Counted from the first letter of the stretch, positions 25,342-35,773 are shown. The stretch: 64,000 bases of DNA from Asaia lannensis NBRC 102526 (GCF_024054035.1 NZ_JAMXQU010000006.1:1-64000); one strand, 5' to 3'. A program made the numbers and translations. The notes: generated by a model from the letters alone, not told the origin.

Positions 25342-26253
25342 CTAGTTCCTGCCCGAATGGGTCTGGTTTGCGAGTTCCAGCAGCATGCGGCCAAGATCCG
25401 TCTTCGCTTTGGCCTTGCCCTGAGCCATGAGCTGTTCGCGATCGATGAAGCCCATACGATAGGCCACTTCGGTCGGTGAGCCAACCAGCATGCCCTGACG
25501 CGACTGAATGGTCTGAACGAACAGACCGGCCTGCATCAGACTATCCGGCATGCCGGCATCGAGCCACGCGCAGCCTCGTCCCAGACGATCGACCTGCAAC
25601 GTGCCTTCTTCCAGATACATCTGGTTCAGATCGGTGATTTCGAGTTCACCGCGCGGGCTCGGCTTCACCTTCTTGGCGAATTCCACAACGCGATGATCGT
25701 AGAAATACAGACCGGTCACGGCCCAGTTGGACTCAGGTTCGGTGGGCTTTTCGACGATACCGAGCGCACGACCGCTTTCATCGAAGCTGACCACGCCGTA
25801 ACGCTCGGGGTCACGCACCTGATAGGCGAAGACCGTCGCTCCTTCCGGGCGGGCAGCCGCTGCACGCAGCAGAACGCCCAGATGATCAGCAAAAATCAGG
25901 TTGTCGCCAAGCGCCAGAGCGCAGGGAGAGCCATCGATCCAGTCTTCAGCAATCAGGAATGCCTGAGCCAGACCGTCGGGAGAAGGCTGCTCGCGATACT
26001 CGAAACGCACACCGAACTGCGATCCGTCGCCAAGCAGACGCTTGAACTGAGGCAGATCGTGAGGCGTGGAGATGATCATGATATCCTGAATGCCAGCCAG
26101 CATGAGCGTGGTCAGCGGATAATAGATCATCGGCTTGTCATAGACCGGAAGCAGCTGCTTCGAGGTCGCGAGCGTCATGGGATGCAGGCGTGTGCCAGAC
26201 CCACCGGCAAGAAGAATGCCCTTCATCGGCTTGGATGCAGTGACGGCGTTCAT
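25342..26253 (-). CDS. rfbA: Glucose-1-phosphate thymidylyltransferase RfbA/RmlA
   Basis: RfbA joins dTTP and glucose-1-phosphate, the first step to dTDP-rhamnose. The nucleotidyltransferase signature [16 protein letters not shown] is followed by [17 protein letters not shown] and ALGDNLIF with the metal-binding Asp. ATG 26253 overlaps the rfbB stop (ATGA), giving 303 aa; an ATG at 26226 is nearer the conserved MKGILLAGG but lacks the coupling. dTDP-rhamnose feedback inhibition is known in the family. Confidence 0.96.
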   Translation of the reverse strand: MNAVTASKPMKGILLAGGSGTRLHPMTLATSKQLLPVYDKPMIYYPLTTLMLAGIQDIMIISTPHDLPQFKRLLGDGSQFGVRFEYREQPSPDGLAQAFLIAEDWIDGSPCALALGDNLIFADHLGVLLRAAAARPEGATVFAYQVRDPERYGVVSFDESGRALGIVEKPTEPESNWAVTGLYFYDHRVVEFAKKVKPSPRGELEITDLNQMYLEEGTLQVDRLGRGCAWLDAGMPDSLMQAGLFVQTIQSRQGMLVGSPTEVAYRMGFIDREQLMAQGKAKAKTDLGRMLLELANQTHSGRN

Positions 26254-27305
26254 GCTTTTGTTCCCAGTCTCTGTCCGGTGTAACGGCGGGCGCGAATACC
26301 TTCCCACCAGTTGCGGTTATCGAGATACCATTGGACCGTGCGGCGAATGCCCGTTTCGAAATCGTGCTTTGCCTTCCAGTCCAGAGCCTTCTCGGCATGG
26401 CTGGGGTCGATTTCGTAGCGGAAATCATGGCCGGGTCGATCCGTCACAAAGCGGATCAGACGCTCGCGCGGCCCTGCCGGGTCGGGCGACAGCTCGTCGA
26501 GTACGGCGCAGATGGTCTTGACCACATCGAGATTGGTACGCGGCTGACGGGCACCAATGGCATAGGTCTCGCCCGGCTGTCCTTGTTCGACGGCCTTGAC
26601 CAGAGCCTCGGCGTGATCCTCGACAAACAGCCAGTCACGGATATTCTCGCCCTTGCCGTAAACAGGCAATTCCTTGCCTTCAAGCGCGTTGATCGTCACC
26701 AGCGGAATCAGCTTCTCAGGGAAGTGCCAGACGCCGTAATTGTTCGTGGTGTTGGTTACGAAAGTGGGCAGGCCGTAGGTATGATACCAGGCGCGCACCA
26801 GATGGTCCGAGGCTGCTTTCGAAGCAGAATACGGGCTACGCGGATCGTAGGGCGTCGTCTCGGTGAACGGCGGATCGTCGAGTTCGAGATGACCGAACAC
26901 CTCATCCGTCGAGATGTGATGGAAACGAAATGCCTTCTGGGCTGCGGCATCGAGCGTCTGCCAGTAGCGGCGTGCGGCTTCGAGAAGCGCATAGGTGCCG
27001 GTTACGTTCGTCTCGACGAATACACCCGGACCGTCGATCGAACGATCGACATGGCTCTCGGCCGCAAGATGCATCACCGCATCGGGACGGTATTCCTCGA
27101 ACAGCTTCGAAAGTTCGACGCCATTGACGATGTTAACGGCGGCATGGCGATAACGCGGATCGGAAGCAACCTCACCCACGGTCTCTTCAGAGGCTGCATA
27201 AGTCATGCAATCCACATTGAGAACCTCATGATCGGTCTGACGGATCAGATGCCTGACCACAGCAGACCCGATGAAACCACAGCCACCTGTCAACAATATT
27301 CGCAT
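26250..27305 (-). CDS. rfbB: dTDP-glucose 4,6-dehydratase RfbB/RmlB
   Basis: RfbB converts dTDP-glucose to dTDP-4-dehydro-6-deoxyglucose. This extended SDR of 351 aa has the NAD motif [27 protein letters not shown], the Ser/Thr-Asp-Glu catalytic HISTDEVFG and the [12 protein letters not shown] Tyr-Lys pair. It is the first gene of the rfbBACD-GT2 operon; the upstream 437 bases are strikingly AT-rich and must hold its promoter. Confidence 0.96.
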   Translation of the reverse strand: MRILLTGGCGFIGSAVVRHLIRQTDHEVLNVDCMTYAASEETVGEVASDPRYRHAAVNIVNGVELSKLFEEYRPDAVMHLAAESHVDRSIDGPGVFVETNVTGTYALLEAARRYWQTLDAAAQKAFRFHHISTDEVFGHLELDDPPFTETTPYDPRSPYSASKAASDHLVRAWYHTYGLPTFVTNTTNNYGVWHFPEKLIPLVTINALEGKELPVYGKGENIRDWLFVEDHAEALVKAVEQGQPGETYAIGARQPRTNLDVVKTICAVLDELSPDPAGPRERLIRFVTDRPGHDFRYEIDPSHAEKALDWKAKHDFETGIRRTVQWYLDNRNWWEGIRARRYTGQRLGTKA

Positions 27306-27742
27306 TGCTACTCTCAGTCACAGCATTTTACCGGAGCGACAGTTAGTGCCGTCATCTCCTACCGATACGCCCTGATTACAAGGTGAATGGGCATCATGGA
27401 AAGACGTCATATATAACAAATCACATTGATATGTCGTCCTATTGCTTTTCTATGACAAACTTTTCATTCGAAAATTGGAATATTCAAATCATTCTCTAAC
27501 AATGAATGACATTATAATGGTAATAACTCAATAAACGTCCAGTATAATTGTTTAGTTCTATAATTGATATTTATTTACATGTGGTAATGTTCTTTATAAT
27601 AACAAAATAGCACATTTCATAATTTTTTATTATTTATATTGTCCCATACAATTCTATAATTCATCATCGTACAGACTGTTATCCTGGAGCTATAGTCAAC
27701 CGGGCACGCAGATAAATCAGGTGTGACGCCACATATGCTGGC
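27306..27742. other. AT-rich intergenic island upstream of rfbB
   Basis: This 437-base gap has no coding frame. Composition drops sharply: roughly 30% GC at 27421-27540 and about 17% at 27541-27660, against a GC-rich background in the flanking genes. It holds many A/T tracts (for example AATTTTTTAT near 27621) that could bend DNA and bind nucleoid proteins. It should contain the rfbB promoter; I cannot single out -10 and -35 boxes because many TATAAT-like strings exist. Confidence 0.8.
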
Positions 27743-29140
27743 TCAGAGGCGACGGATCACCCTGAACGCCGTCAATGCGGCAACGCTCCCGAAAATCACC
27801 ACGCCGAGCGATTGTCCGATCAGAATACCGATCGGGCCGTAATGCGCCCCGATCCAGACGAAGGGGATCGTTCCAAGCGTGGCCCGCCCCCAGTTGAATC
27901 CGGTCGAATAGAGCGGATGACCCAGATTGTTGAATGCCGTGTTGGAGACGAACAGCAATCCGACGAAAAAATAGCTCGCCACCAGCCAGCAGCAGAAGAG
28001 TGTCACGATGCGGATGGCAACGCCCTTCGAGGCGAACAGATGCAGGATCGGCATATGGAACGCTGCCAGTATCGCCCAGGTCAGCAACACGCACAGGCCT
28101 GTCAGCTTCAGCGATGCATAGAGCGTTTCGCGCACACGATCCTTTTTACCTGCGCCGAGATTTTGCGACATGATCGGCCCGACAGATCCTGTCAGCGCAA
28201 AAACGAAAGCGAAAGCCACTGGCACGATACGCTCAATCGTCGCCTGTCCTGAAATGGCATCGAGCCCGAAACGCGACATGAAATGTGTGGTAAACAGCCC
28301 GCCGACAGGCGTTGCCAGATTGGTCGCAATGGCAGGCAGGGCGACAGCACCGATCTGACGCGTAGCCGGCGCAATCGCCCATAAACGCGGCCATTCGAGC
28401 ATGCGGTGATCGCGCAGGCTGAAGAAGCCGAAAAGCACCACCGTTCCACGCGAGATGATGGTACTGATCGCAGCCCCTGTCAGGCCCATATGAAATCCGA
28501 AAATCAGGATCGGATCGAGAATGGCGGAAACGAAGGCACCGACCAGCGTCACCTGCATCGATCGTCGTGCATCGCCCACACAGCGCAGCAGCGCGGATTG
28601 CGCCATGCCGTAGCAGACCAGAGGCAGAGCCGGTGAAACGAGATGCAGAAAGCCGGTGGCCTGTTGCAACGCCTCCCCCCTGGCGCCGAGCAGAGCCAGA
28701 AGAAACGAGGCCAGCACAGCGGTCAGACATCCCAGCACAGCAGCCACGCCGACCATCACCACCATAAAGGCCGATGCAAAGCGACGGGCCCGGATGACAC
28801 GACGCGCGCCGATCATCCTGCCGATCACGGCACCGAGCCCGATCGTCATACCGATCGATACCGCCACCTGTACATAACCGAGTGCTGCGGCAAAGCCGAT
28901 TGCAGCCGTCAGGGCCGGATCGTGCAGATGCGAGACATACCAGAAATTGAGCAGATCGACCGCAAAGACGGCCATCAGACCGATGGCACCAGTTCCCGCC
29001 ATGACGACAACATGGCGCATAATGCTGCCATGCACGAAACGTGCCGCTCGGGTTGCCTTCAGATCGACCTCGGGCAGAGGCTCCTGAAGATCGTGCTCTT
29101 TCGGGGGCGTCTCGCCGGGGGAGGAAGAAGTCAATGACAT
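27743..29140 (-). CDS. MATE family efflux transporter
   Basis: This 465-aa inner-membrane protein has about 12 hydrophobic helices in two similar halves, as in MATE (multidrug and toxic compound extrusion) exporters that use H+ or Na+ gradients. Typical segments are LNFWYVSHLHDPALTAAIGFA in the first helices, PALPLVCYGMAQSALLRCVGD, and TGSVGPIMSQNLGAGKKDRV, where the conserved N-x-G-A-x-x-x-x-R motif starts the second half. The first about 35 residues are a polar cytoplasmic extension rich in Pro and Glu. The substrate is not predictable. The 205-base gap upstream of it carries the multi-hairpin repeat. Confidence 0.92.
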   Translation of the reverse strand: MSLTSSSPGETPPKEHDLQEPLPEVDLKATRAARFVHGSIMRHVVVMAGTGAIGLMAVFAVDLLNFWYVSHLHDPALTAAIGFAAALGYVQVAVSIGMTIGLGAVIGRMIGARRVIRARRFASAFMVVMVGVAAVLGCLTAVLASFLLALLGARGEALQQATGFLHLVSPALPLVCYGMAQSALLRCVGDARRSMQVTLVGAFVSAILDPILIFGFHMGLTGAAISTIISRGTVVLFGFFSLRDHRMLEWPRLWAIAPATRQIGAVALPAIATNLATPVGGLFTTHFMSRFGLDAISGQATIERIVPVAFAFVFALTGSVGPIMSQNLGAGKKDRVRETLYASLKLTGLCVLLTWAILAAFHMPILHLFASKGVAIRIVTLFCCWLVASYFFVGLLFVSNTAFNNLGHPLYSTGFNWGRATLGTIPFVWIGAHYGPIGILIGQSLGVVIFGSVAALTAFRVIRRL

Positions 29141-29242
29141 ATCCCCCCGATCCTGCCCTGTTCGGGGGGAACTGGAAACGACTGAAATCCGGAATGGCAG
29201 TTTTTTTATCTGCCTCGCCCCCGGCTGCAGGTTTCAGGGCTC

Positions 29243-29332
29243 TGCTCGATCCGCAAAGGAACAAGGTCCTTCGGGATCGAGCAGGTGACCAGAGAACGAC
29301 TGTCCTCTGGCGGGTGCGGGGCAGAACCCCGC
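29243..29332 (-). repeat. Multi-hairpin dispersed repeat, copy 1
   Basis: Three stems occur in order: TGCTCGATCC/GGATCGAGCA (29243-29252 with 29274-29283, enclosing AAGGA/TCCTT), CCAGAG/CTCTGG (29289-29294 with 29305-29310) and GCGGGG/CCCCGC (29316-29321 with 29327-29332). Read on the minus strand, the block GGGGTTCTGCCCCG, ACCC, CCAGAGGA, CTCTGG, ACCTGC closely matches the copy at 42026-42103. It lies between the divergent... head-side of the MATE gene and the end of the DUF885 gene, and may also act as a terminator. Confidence 0.7.
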
Positions 29333-29346
29333 TTGTCCCGGAAAGC

Positions 29347-31134
29347 CTAGTTCCGGGCTTTCACTTGACTGATCCAGGCATCCACCCGGTCGGCAAGCAG
29401 GTTCAGCGGCATAGCGCCGCCTGAGAGGACGACATCGTGGAACTTGCGGATATCGAATTTCGGTCCCAGTTCGGTCTTTGCCTTTTCGCGCAGACGCAGA
29501 ATGGTCTGCTGGCCGAGCATGTAGCCCAGAGCCTGACCGGGCCAGGCGATATAGCGGTCTGTCTCGGCCTGCATATCCGGTTCGCTGGTCGGCGGATGCG
29601 CATGGAAGAACGCCAGCATCTGGGCACGTGTCCAGTGCAGGTCATGCACGCCGGTATCGAGCACAAGGCGATCGGCACGCAGAAGCTCGCCATTCAGACG
29701 TCCGTAATCGCTGTAGAGATCCTTGTAGAACCCCATTTCCTTGCCAAGCCCCTCAGCGTACAGCGCCCAGCCTTCGATATAGGCGTTATAGAAGCCCTGC
29801 TGGCGGAAAGGCGGCAGTGGCAGGGATTGTGCCGTGGATATCTGGAAGTGATGCCCCGGTACGCCCTCATGATAGGCTGTATCTTCAATCGTGTAGATGT
29901 CGCGCTTGGCGTAATCGCCGGTATTGACGAACACGATACCGGGACGAGAGCCATCGGGTGTGCCCTGATGATACTCGGCACCGGCAGCCTCGGCTTCACG
30001 GTAACGCTCGACCGGACGCACCTCCAGCTTTGTGGTCGGGATCCTGTCGAAATCGCGAGGGAGAGCGGGCTCCATCTGTGCGATATACTTGCGGTACAGA
30101 TCGATGATCTGCTCGCGCGAAGTGGCGTAGAGTTTGGGGTCCCTCGCAACCGAAGCGCGCAGGGCAGCCAGATCGGCAAAGCCGAGCTTATGGGCAATTT
30201 CACCCATTTCACCCTCGATCTTTGCCACCTGATCGAGCCCGAGCTGATGAATTTCCTTCGGGGACATGGTGGTGGTGGTCAGAGTGCGAATGTCATAGCG
30301 GTAAAGCGCATCGCCACCGGGAAGGGCCCAGACGCCATCCTGCGTGCGACCATGGGCCGTATAACCCTGCTTCATGAACGTCGCGAGACGCTGATAGGCC
30401 GGTCGTACATCGTGATCGATGGCCGTCAGGATGGCCTTGCGCAGGCGTGCCTGATCGGCAGCTGGAACGGCAGCAGGGAATCTTGTGACGGGTTCGCCAA
30501 ACGGGCTTTTCTCGCCGGCGGGTGCGGCAATCTGCTCGACCTGCTGCTCGGCCTTTTCAAGCAGGAACCGCGGCGGCATCAATCCGTCTTTTTCTCCAAG
30601 GCGTGCAAGCGCGATCACCTGATCGATCGCCTTGGGAATGGCGCGCAGACGGGCAAGGTAGTCCTCGTACTGCCTTGTCGTATTGAAAGGAATGCTCGAC
30701 ACGAAGCCCGGATATTGCAGCTGGGCGCCGTTCATCTGGTCTATGGGCATCTCATAGGTCTTGAGACGGATCCCCTCGAGCGTGTCCTGGATCTGCTGGA
30801 TGATCATGGCACGGCTGATCTGGCGCTGATCGTCGAGCGAGGCCGGCGCGATAGCCTCGAACTTCTTCAGAAAGCCCGCAAGAACCGGCACGGAGGCCTG
30901 GATATGAGCGAGGGACAGATCGCTCCAGCGGTCGTTATAGCGGTAATCGCCAATCGACGTGGCGAGTTCTGGCGCGTTTTTCAGCTGATACTGCCATTCC
31001 TCATCCAGAAGACGATCGAACGCGGCAGCCGCCCTGTTGTCCGACGAGGCAGCAGGGGCTGCAAGCGCCGTGGTCGAGGCAAGAAGACAGCCAAGCCCCA
31101 TCAGGGCGAGGCGTGAAGAGCGGGGGAATCTCAT
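29347..31134 (-). CDS. DUF885 family exported metallopeptidase-like protein
   Basis: The 595-aa protein starts with a signal peptide (LALMGLGCLLASTTALAAPA) and belongs to the DUF885 family, which is distantly related to M32/M2-type zinc peptidases. The zinc motif is YHEGVPGHHFQ (His422-Glu423-x4-His428), with the downstream YIEGWALYAEGLG providing the acidic ligand region. Family members are thought to be periplasmic or secreted peptidases, but substrates are mostly unknown. It is a single gene; its end is next to the repeat element at 29243-29332, and its start is 50 bases from the end of the RND operon. Confidence 0.88.
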   Translation of the reverse strand: MRFPRSSRLALMGLGCLLASTTALAAPAASSDNRAAAAFDRLLDEEWQYQLKNAPELATSIGDYRYNDRWSDLSLAHIQASVPVLAGFLKKFEAIAPASLDDQRQISRAMIIQQIQDTLEGIRLKTYEMPIDQMNGAQLQYPGFVSSIPFNTTRQYEDYLARLRAIPKAIDQVIALARLGEKDGLMPPRFLLEKAEQQVEQIAAPAGEKSPFGEPVTRFPAAVPAADQARLRKAILTAIDHDVRPAYQRLATFMKQGYTAHGRTQDGVWALPGGDALYRYDIRTLTTTTMSPKEIHQLGLDQVAKIEGEMGEIAHKLGFADLAALRASVARDPKLYATSREQIIDLYRKYIAQMEPALPRDFDRIPTTKLEVRPVERYREAEAAGAEYHQGTPDGSRPGIVFVNTGDYAKRDIYTIEDTAYHEGVPGHHFQISTAQSLPLPPFRQQGFYNAYIEGWALYAEGLGKEMGFYKDLYSDYGRLNGELLRADRLVLDTGVHDLHWTRAQMLAFFHAHPPTSEPDMQAETDRYIAWPGQALGYMLGQQTILRLREKAKTELGPKFDIRKFHDVVLSGGAMPLNLLADRVDAWISQVKARN

Positions 31135-31184
31135 AAGCGTCGGATCTCCTGATGCGCGCCGGGCGCACGGAGATCCGAACCGGG

Positions 31185-32684
31185 TCAGAACGCCGCGTGC
31201 CAGTCTGTCGAGGGAATCTTCATAGCGGTATCGTTACGATGCCACCACCCTCCCCCCAGAGCCTGAAACAGGGCCACACTATCGGTAAATCTCGTGGCCT
31301 TGGCCTGGATCAGGGTGAGGCGCGCCTCAAGCTCGATCTGTACTGCAGCCTGCAGCAATACCGGGCTGATATCGCCATAGGACATCTGGCTTTGCGAAAT
31401 ACGCAGGCTGCGTACGGCGGCATCTTCATTGGCGGCGCTGATGGTCAGAGCATCGGAATCGTCCTGAAGCGCATGCAGCGTATCGGCCACGTTCTGCATC
31501 GAGGTCAGCACGGTATTCTTGTACTGCTCGGTCGCCGCCAGAAGATTATCGCGTGCCTGACGCTCCAGATGCATCAGCTCGAACCCCTGGAAAATCGGCT
31601 GGGCTACCATGGCGCCGATCGACCAGTTGCCATAGCCGGGCGTGAAGAACTGGCTCATGGCATTGATGGCCTGACCCGGCGTGGCAGAAAGCTGCACGTT
31701 CGGCAGACGATTGGCAATCGCGACACCCACCTGCGCGCTGGCACTATGCATCTGCGCTTCGGCAGCACGGATGTCGGGCCGCTGGACCAGAAGGGCACTG
31801 GGCAGACTGACAGGCAGGGTAGCAGGCAGACGATAGGCTTCCAGCGGGATTTCGGGCAGCATTTCGTCCGGTGTCGTGCCGACAAGGGCGGCAATCTGGT
31901 CATGTGCCTGCTCGGCCTGTAAATGCAAAGGTGGCAGAATGGCCTGCGCCTGTGTGAGCGCCGCTTTCTGGGCCAGAAGCTGGGCTTCGGAAATATCGCC
32001 AAGACGGAACTGCTTTTCCATCACGCCCAGAAGCTTCTGCTGATTGGCAATAATGTCTTCTGCTGCCACAATCTGGGCATTGAGGCTCGACTGGGTGATG
32101 AGCCCGACGATCAGCGTATTGATCAGCGTGTTGGTTGTCGCCACCAGCTGAAAGCGTTGCATCTCTGCCTGCGCAGCCTGATTTTCGACCTGACGACGCA
32201 AGCCCCCCCACAGATCGGGCTGGTAGGAAATATTCAGCTGCAACGTATGCAGGTTATAGAGCATCTCGTTATTGCCCGGCACGGGCGACAAGGCCTTGGA
32301 GGTCTTGTTGCGTGTCGGGTTGAACGAGGCCGAGATACTCGGCAGCAAGGGAGCCCCGGCCACCTTGGTCTGTTCATAGGCCGCCTTGAGCGCTGCCTGA
32401 GCCGACTGGAGAGACGGGTTGTTCTTCAGCGCACGCGCCACAAGTCCATCGAGCTGCGGTACGCCAAATGCCTTCCACCACTCTCCCGACAGATCGGCCC
32501 CGCGCGACAGGGTCTGGGCGGCGCCAGCCGATCCGCTATCGGCCGTGCCATGAATGGCGGCAGGCAGGGCATGGCTCTGATAGGCGCTGCTTTTGAGCAT
32601 GTCGGGACGATGGAAATTCGGCCCGATGGCACAGCCCGACAGGGTCAGACCGGCGGCGCAGGTCAGAAGCACACGGCGTTTCAT
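31185..32684 (-). CDS. RND outer-membrane factor lipoprotein (NodT/CusC type)
   Basis: This TolC-like outer-membrane channel of 499 aa carries a lipobox (LTLSGCAIGPNFHRP), and the mature protein starts with the usual N-terminal cysteine and GPNFHRP segment of NodT-family factors. Two coiled-coil-rich repeats (VARALKNNPSLQSAQAALKA and the LVQRPDIRAAEAQMHSASAQ region) are diagnostic. Its ATG at 32684 overlaps the stop of the RND permease (ATGA), so it is the third gene of the operon adaptor-permease-channel. Confidence 0.93.
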   Translation of the reverse strand: MKRRVLLTCAAGLTLSGCAIGPNFHRPDMLKSSAYQSHALPAAIHGTADSGSAGAAQTLSRGADLSGEWWKAFGVPQLDGLVARALKNNPSLQSAQAALKAAYEQTKVAGAPLLPSISASFNPTRNKTSKALSPVPGNNEMLYNLHTLQLNISYQPDLWGGLRRQVENQAAQAEMQRFQLVATTNTLINTLIVGLITQSSLNAQIVAAEDIIANQQKLLGVMEKQFRLGDISEAQLLAQKAALTQAQAILPPLHLQAEQAHDQIAALVGTTPDEMLPEIPLEAYRLPATLPVSLPSALLVQRPDIRAAEAQMHSASAQVGVAIANRLPNVQLSATPGQAINAMSQFFTPGYGNWSIGAMVAQPIFQGFELMHLERQARDNLLAATEQYKNTVLTSMQNVADTLHALQDDSDALTISAANEDAAVRSLRISQSQMSYGDISPVLLQAAVQIELEARLTLIQAKATRFTDSVALFQALGGGWWHRNDTAMKIPSTDWHAAF

Positions 32685-35600
32685 GACACACCTCCCGAAC
32701 GGCGCGCCTTGCGGCGTTCGATGTAATGCTCGAGCTCGAAGAAAAACACGGGCAGAACGAACAGGGTCAGCAAGGTTGCAATACCCAGACCACCCACGAC
32801 GACAGTGGCCAGACCGCGCTGCACATCGGTGCCGACACCTGTGGCAAGAGCAGCAGGCAGCATGCCAGCGCTGGCAACGGTGGCGGTCATGAGCACGGGA
32901 CGGAAACGCTCTGCGGCACCCGCCAGCACGGAATCATGAATGCTCAGACCCGCACGATGATGACGGTTGATGGCCGCAATCATGATAATGCCGTTCTGCA
33001 CCGCCACGCCGAACAGCGCGATAAAGCCGACAGCGGTGGCAATATTGAGCGTCTCGCCACGCAGATGAAGCGCGATCAGCCCACCCAGCGTGGCCAGCGG
33101 CACGACGCTGAGCACCAGCACGGCATGACGGAAGGTGCCGAATTCCATGAACAGCAGCAGCAGCATGACGGCGAACATCACCAGCAGCGCTACACCCAGA
33201 CGGGCCTGCGCACGCTGCTCCTGCTCGAAACTGCCAGCCCATTGCAGGCGATATTTGCGCGGGTCGAAATGAACCTGCGAGGCAATCCGCTTTTGTGCAT
33301 CTTCCAGATACTGCGACAGAGGGCGCTGGCCATTATCGACACGAATGGTGATCTGACGCTCGCCCATTTCATGGGCGATATTGCTCTCGCCCATATGCAG
33401 CCCGACATCCGCCACTTCCGATAGTGTCACAGGCGCCCCATCGGTCGACCGCAGCGGAAGCGCGCGTATCGATGCCAGATCGGTCAGATCATGTGCGCCG
33501 ACATGAAGCGTTGCGTTGTAAACGCGGTCTTCCACGTAGACCTGTGTGATCGCGCCATCGCCGATCGCGTTCTGCACCACGGTGCTGATATCGGACACGT
33601 TAATGCCATAACGTGCGGCCAGCTCGCGTCTTGGCGTCACCATGAGCTGTGGAATCTGCGGCTCCTGGAAGATCGACGCATCGGTCGTACCGGGCACATC
33701 ATGCAGAATGCTCACGATCTGACGGCCAATACGGCGCAGTTCGTGGAAATCATTGCCATAGACGCGCAGCACCAGCGGCGAGTGGGCGCCGCCAACCAGA
33801 TCGTTCATGCCATCCTGAATCGGCTGGCTGATCCCGAAGCTGATTCCGGGAATCTGGGAGAGACGCTCGCGCAGGCGTGCAATGAACTGGGCCTTGGTCT
33901 CGCCGCTGGCCCATTGATCGTAGGGTTTGAGCCCGACCGGCATTTCGATATGCGAAAATGTCCAGGGATCGGTACCGTCATCGTTACGGCCGAGCTGGGT
34001 AATGGCATAGGACGTTTCGGGGAATTCACGCACAGCCGAACGCACTTCACTGGCGATACGGCTGCCTTCATCGAGGGAAATACCGGTGGGCAGCTGCACC
34101 TGCAGCCAGAGTGCGCCCTCATCCAGATCGGGCAGGAATTCGCGACCGACCGTCGCTCCCAGAACGACCACAGACAGCAGCGCCACGCCACCACCGATAT
34201 AAGTGACGAGCGGGCGCGCAAGCATATGGTTGAGCCCGCGCTCATAGGCACGATGAAGGGCTTCGAGCGGGGTATTGTGCCAGATGCGTTTTGGTCTGTG
34301 CAGGGCCAGATAGCTCAGCGTCGGGATCAGGCAGAGCGAACAGGCCAGCGCGCCGATCAGCGCGAAGCTGACCGTATAAGCCATGGGACGGAACAGCTTG
34401 CCCTCGCTCCCCTCGAAAGCGAAGAGCGGCGAATAGGCGACAATGATGATGAGCGTCGAGGAGAAGATCGAGCGTCCGGCAATACGCGCCACGCTCAGCA
34501 CTTCCGTACTGGTCAGCGTGGCTTCTGGCGATTCCTCGCGCAGACGCAGGATCGCCTCGGTAATCACGATGGCCCCATCCACGATCACGCCGAAATCGAT
34601 GGCGCCCAGCGAAAACAGATTGGCCGACATGCCGAAGAAATGCATCAGCACGAAAACGGTCGACAGTGCGAGCGGAATGGTCACGGCGGTCACCACGGCG
34701 CTGCGCGGGCTGCCCAGGAACAGGGTCAGAATGACCAGAACGAGGCCGATACCCTCGACCATGGTCTCACCGACCTTATGCGTGGTGGCCTTCACCAGAT
34801 TGTCGCGGTCGATATAGGGCACCAGACGCACGTCGAGCGGCTTGAGTCGCTCCTGCAAACCGTTCACCACGCTATGCACGTTATCCAGAACAAGCGAGGG
34901 ATTGGCGCCGGACAGCATGGTCACGATACCCTCGATGGTATCGGGATTGTTGTCCTTGCCCAGAATGCCCTCGCGTATCTGGTGGCCGAACTGGACCTGG
35001 CCCAGATCGCTCAGCAGCACAGGCGTGCCGTTATGCTGCGCCACGACAATGCGCTTCATGTCATCCAGCGTGTGGATCATGCCCACGCCGCGCACGATAT
35101 AGGATTGCTCGCCGCGCGTGATACGTCCACCTGCGGCATTGGCATTGTTGTTCTTGATGGCATTGACCACGTCATCGGTGCTCAGACCGTAACGCAGCAG
35201 GGCATCGGGCTTGAGGACGAGCTGATACTCGCGCGTCAGTCCACCGAAATTATTGACGTTGACGATACCCGGCACACGCTGGAGCGTGGGGATGACAATC
35301 CAGCGCTGCACATCCGAAAGCTGCATCAGATCCATCGAATCCGATTCCAGCGTATAGCGGAAAATCTCGCCTGCCGGCCCGGTAATAGGGCCGAGCTGCG
35401 GGGTCACGCCATCGGGCATGCTCGCTGTGCCGAGCAGTTCCAGCACAAGCTGACGCGCGGTAAAGACATCGACACCATCATGGAAGATAAGCGTGATCAG
35501 GGACAGGCCGAACGTGCTGCTGGAACGGCTTTCGGTCACGCCAGGGACAGCGGCCAGAGCGCGTTCGAGCGGTACCGTGACCTGCTGTTCCATTTCTTCG

Positions 35601-35773
35601 GCAGCGAGGCCTGAAACCTGTGTCGTTACCTGCACGTTGACCGCACCCAGATCGGGATAGGCCTCGACAGGCAGCACACGCCAGGCATAGCCCCCGGCGA
35701 GCGCCAGAAATACAGCGCAGATAAAGACGATATGACGGCGCGCGAAGCACCATGAAATCAGGGTCGCAATCAC
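32681..35773 (-). CDS. Heavy-metal efflux RND permease (CusA/CzcA family)
   Basis: This 1030-aa inner-membrane proton antiporter of the HME-RND class moves divalent or monovalent metal ions from the periplasm or cytoplasm into the outer-membrane channel. It has 12 helices, two large periplasmic domains, and the HME signature DFGVIVDGAIVITEAILR in TM4 with the proton-relay acids. The start is GTG at 35773. CzcA/CusA-type identity is firm, but the metal is not: distinguishing Cu/Ag from Co/Zn/Cd/Ni would need the substrate-site residues aligned. The adaptor gene lies 34 bases upstream. Confidence 0.94.
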   Translation of the reverse strand: MIATLISWCFARRHIVFICAVFLALAGGYAWRVLPVEAYPDLGAVNVQVTTQVSGLAAEEMEQQVTVPLERALAAVPGVTESRSSSTFGLSLITLIFHDGVDVFTARQLVLELLGTASMPDGVTPQLGPITGPAGEIFRYTLESDSMDLMQLSDVQRWIVIPTLQRVPGIVNVNNFGGLTREYQLVLKPDALLRYGLSTDDVVNAIKNNNANAAGGRITRGEQSYIVRGVGMIHTLDDMKRIVVAQHNGTPVLLSDLGQVQFGHQIREGILGKDNNPDTIEGIVTMLSGANPSLVLDNVHSVVNGLQERLKPLDVRLVPYIDRDNLVKATTHKVGETMVEGIGLVLVILTLFLGSPRSAVVTAVTIPLALSTVFVLMHFFGMSANLFSLGAIDFGVIVDGAIVITEAILRLREESPEATLTSTEVLSVARIAGRSIFSSTLIIIVAYSPLFAFEGSEGKLFRPMAYTVSFALIGALACSLCLIPTLSYLALHRPKRIWHNTPLEALHRAYERGLNHMLARPLVTYIGGGVALLSVVVLGATVGREFLPDLDEGALWLQVQLPTGISLDEGSRIASEVRSAVREFPETSYAITQLGRNDDGTDPWTFSHIEMPVGLKPYDQWASGETKAQFIARLRERLSQIPGISFGISQPIQDGMNDLVGGAHSPLVLRVYGNDFHELRRIGRQIVSILHDVPGTTDASIFQEPQIPQLMVTPRRELAARYGINVSDISTVVQNAIGDGAITQVYVEDRVYNATLHVGAHDLTDLASIRALPLRSTDGAPVTLSEVADVGLHMGESNIAHEMGERQITIRVDNGQRPLSQYLEDAQKRIASQVHFDPRKYRLQWAGSFEQEQRAQARLGVALLVMFAVMLLLLFMEFGTFRHAVLVLSVVPLATLGGLIALHLRGETLNIATAVGFIALFGVAVQNGIIMIAAINRHHRAGLSIHDSVLAGAAERFRPVLMTATVASAGMLPAALATGVGTDVQRGLATVVVGGLGIATLLTLFVLPVFFFELEHYIERRKARRSGGVS

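Noticed and set aside
33491-35614. Plus-strand open frame of about 700 codons opposite the RND permease
   Set aside because: It mirrors the permease gene in a GC-rich context, is full of His/Arg/Gln typical of antisense frames, and shows no domain. The RND sequence on the minus strand is unmistakable.
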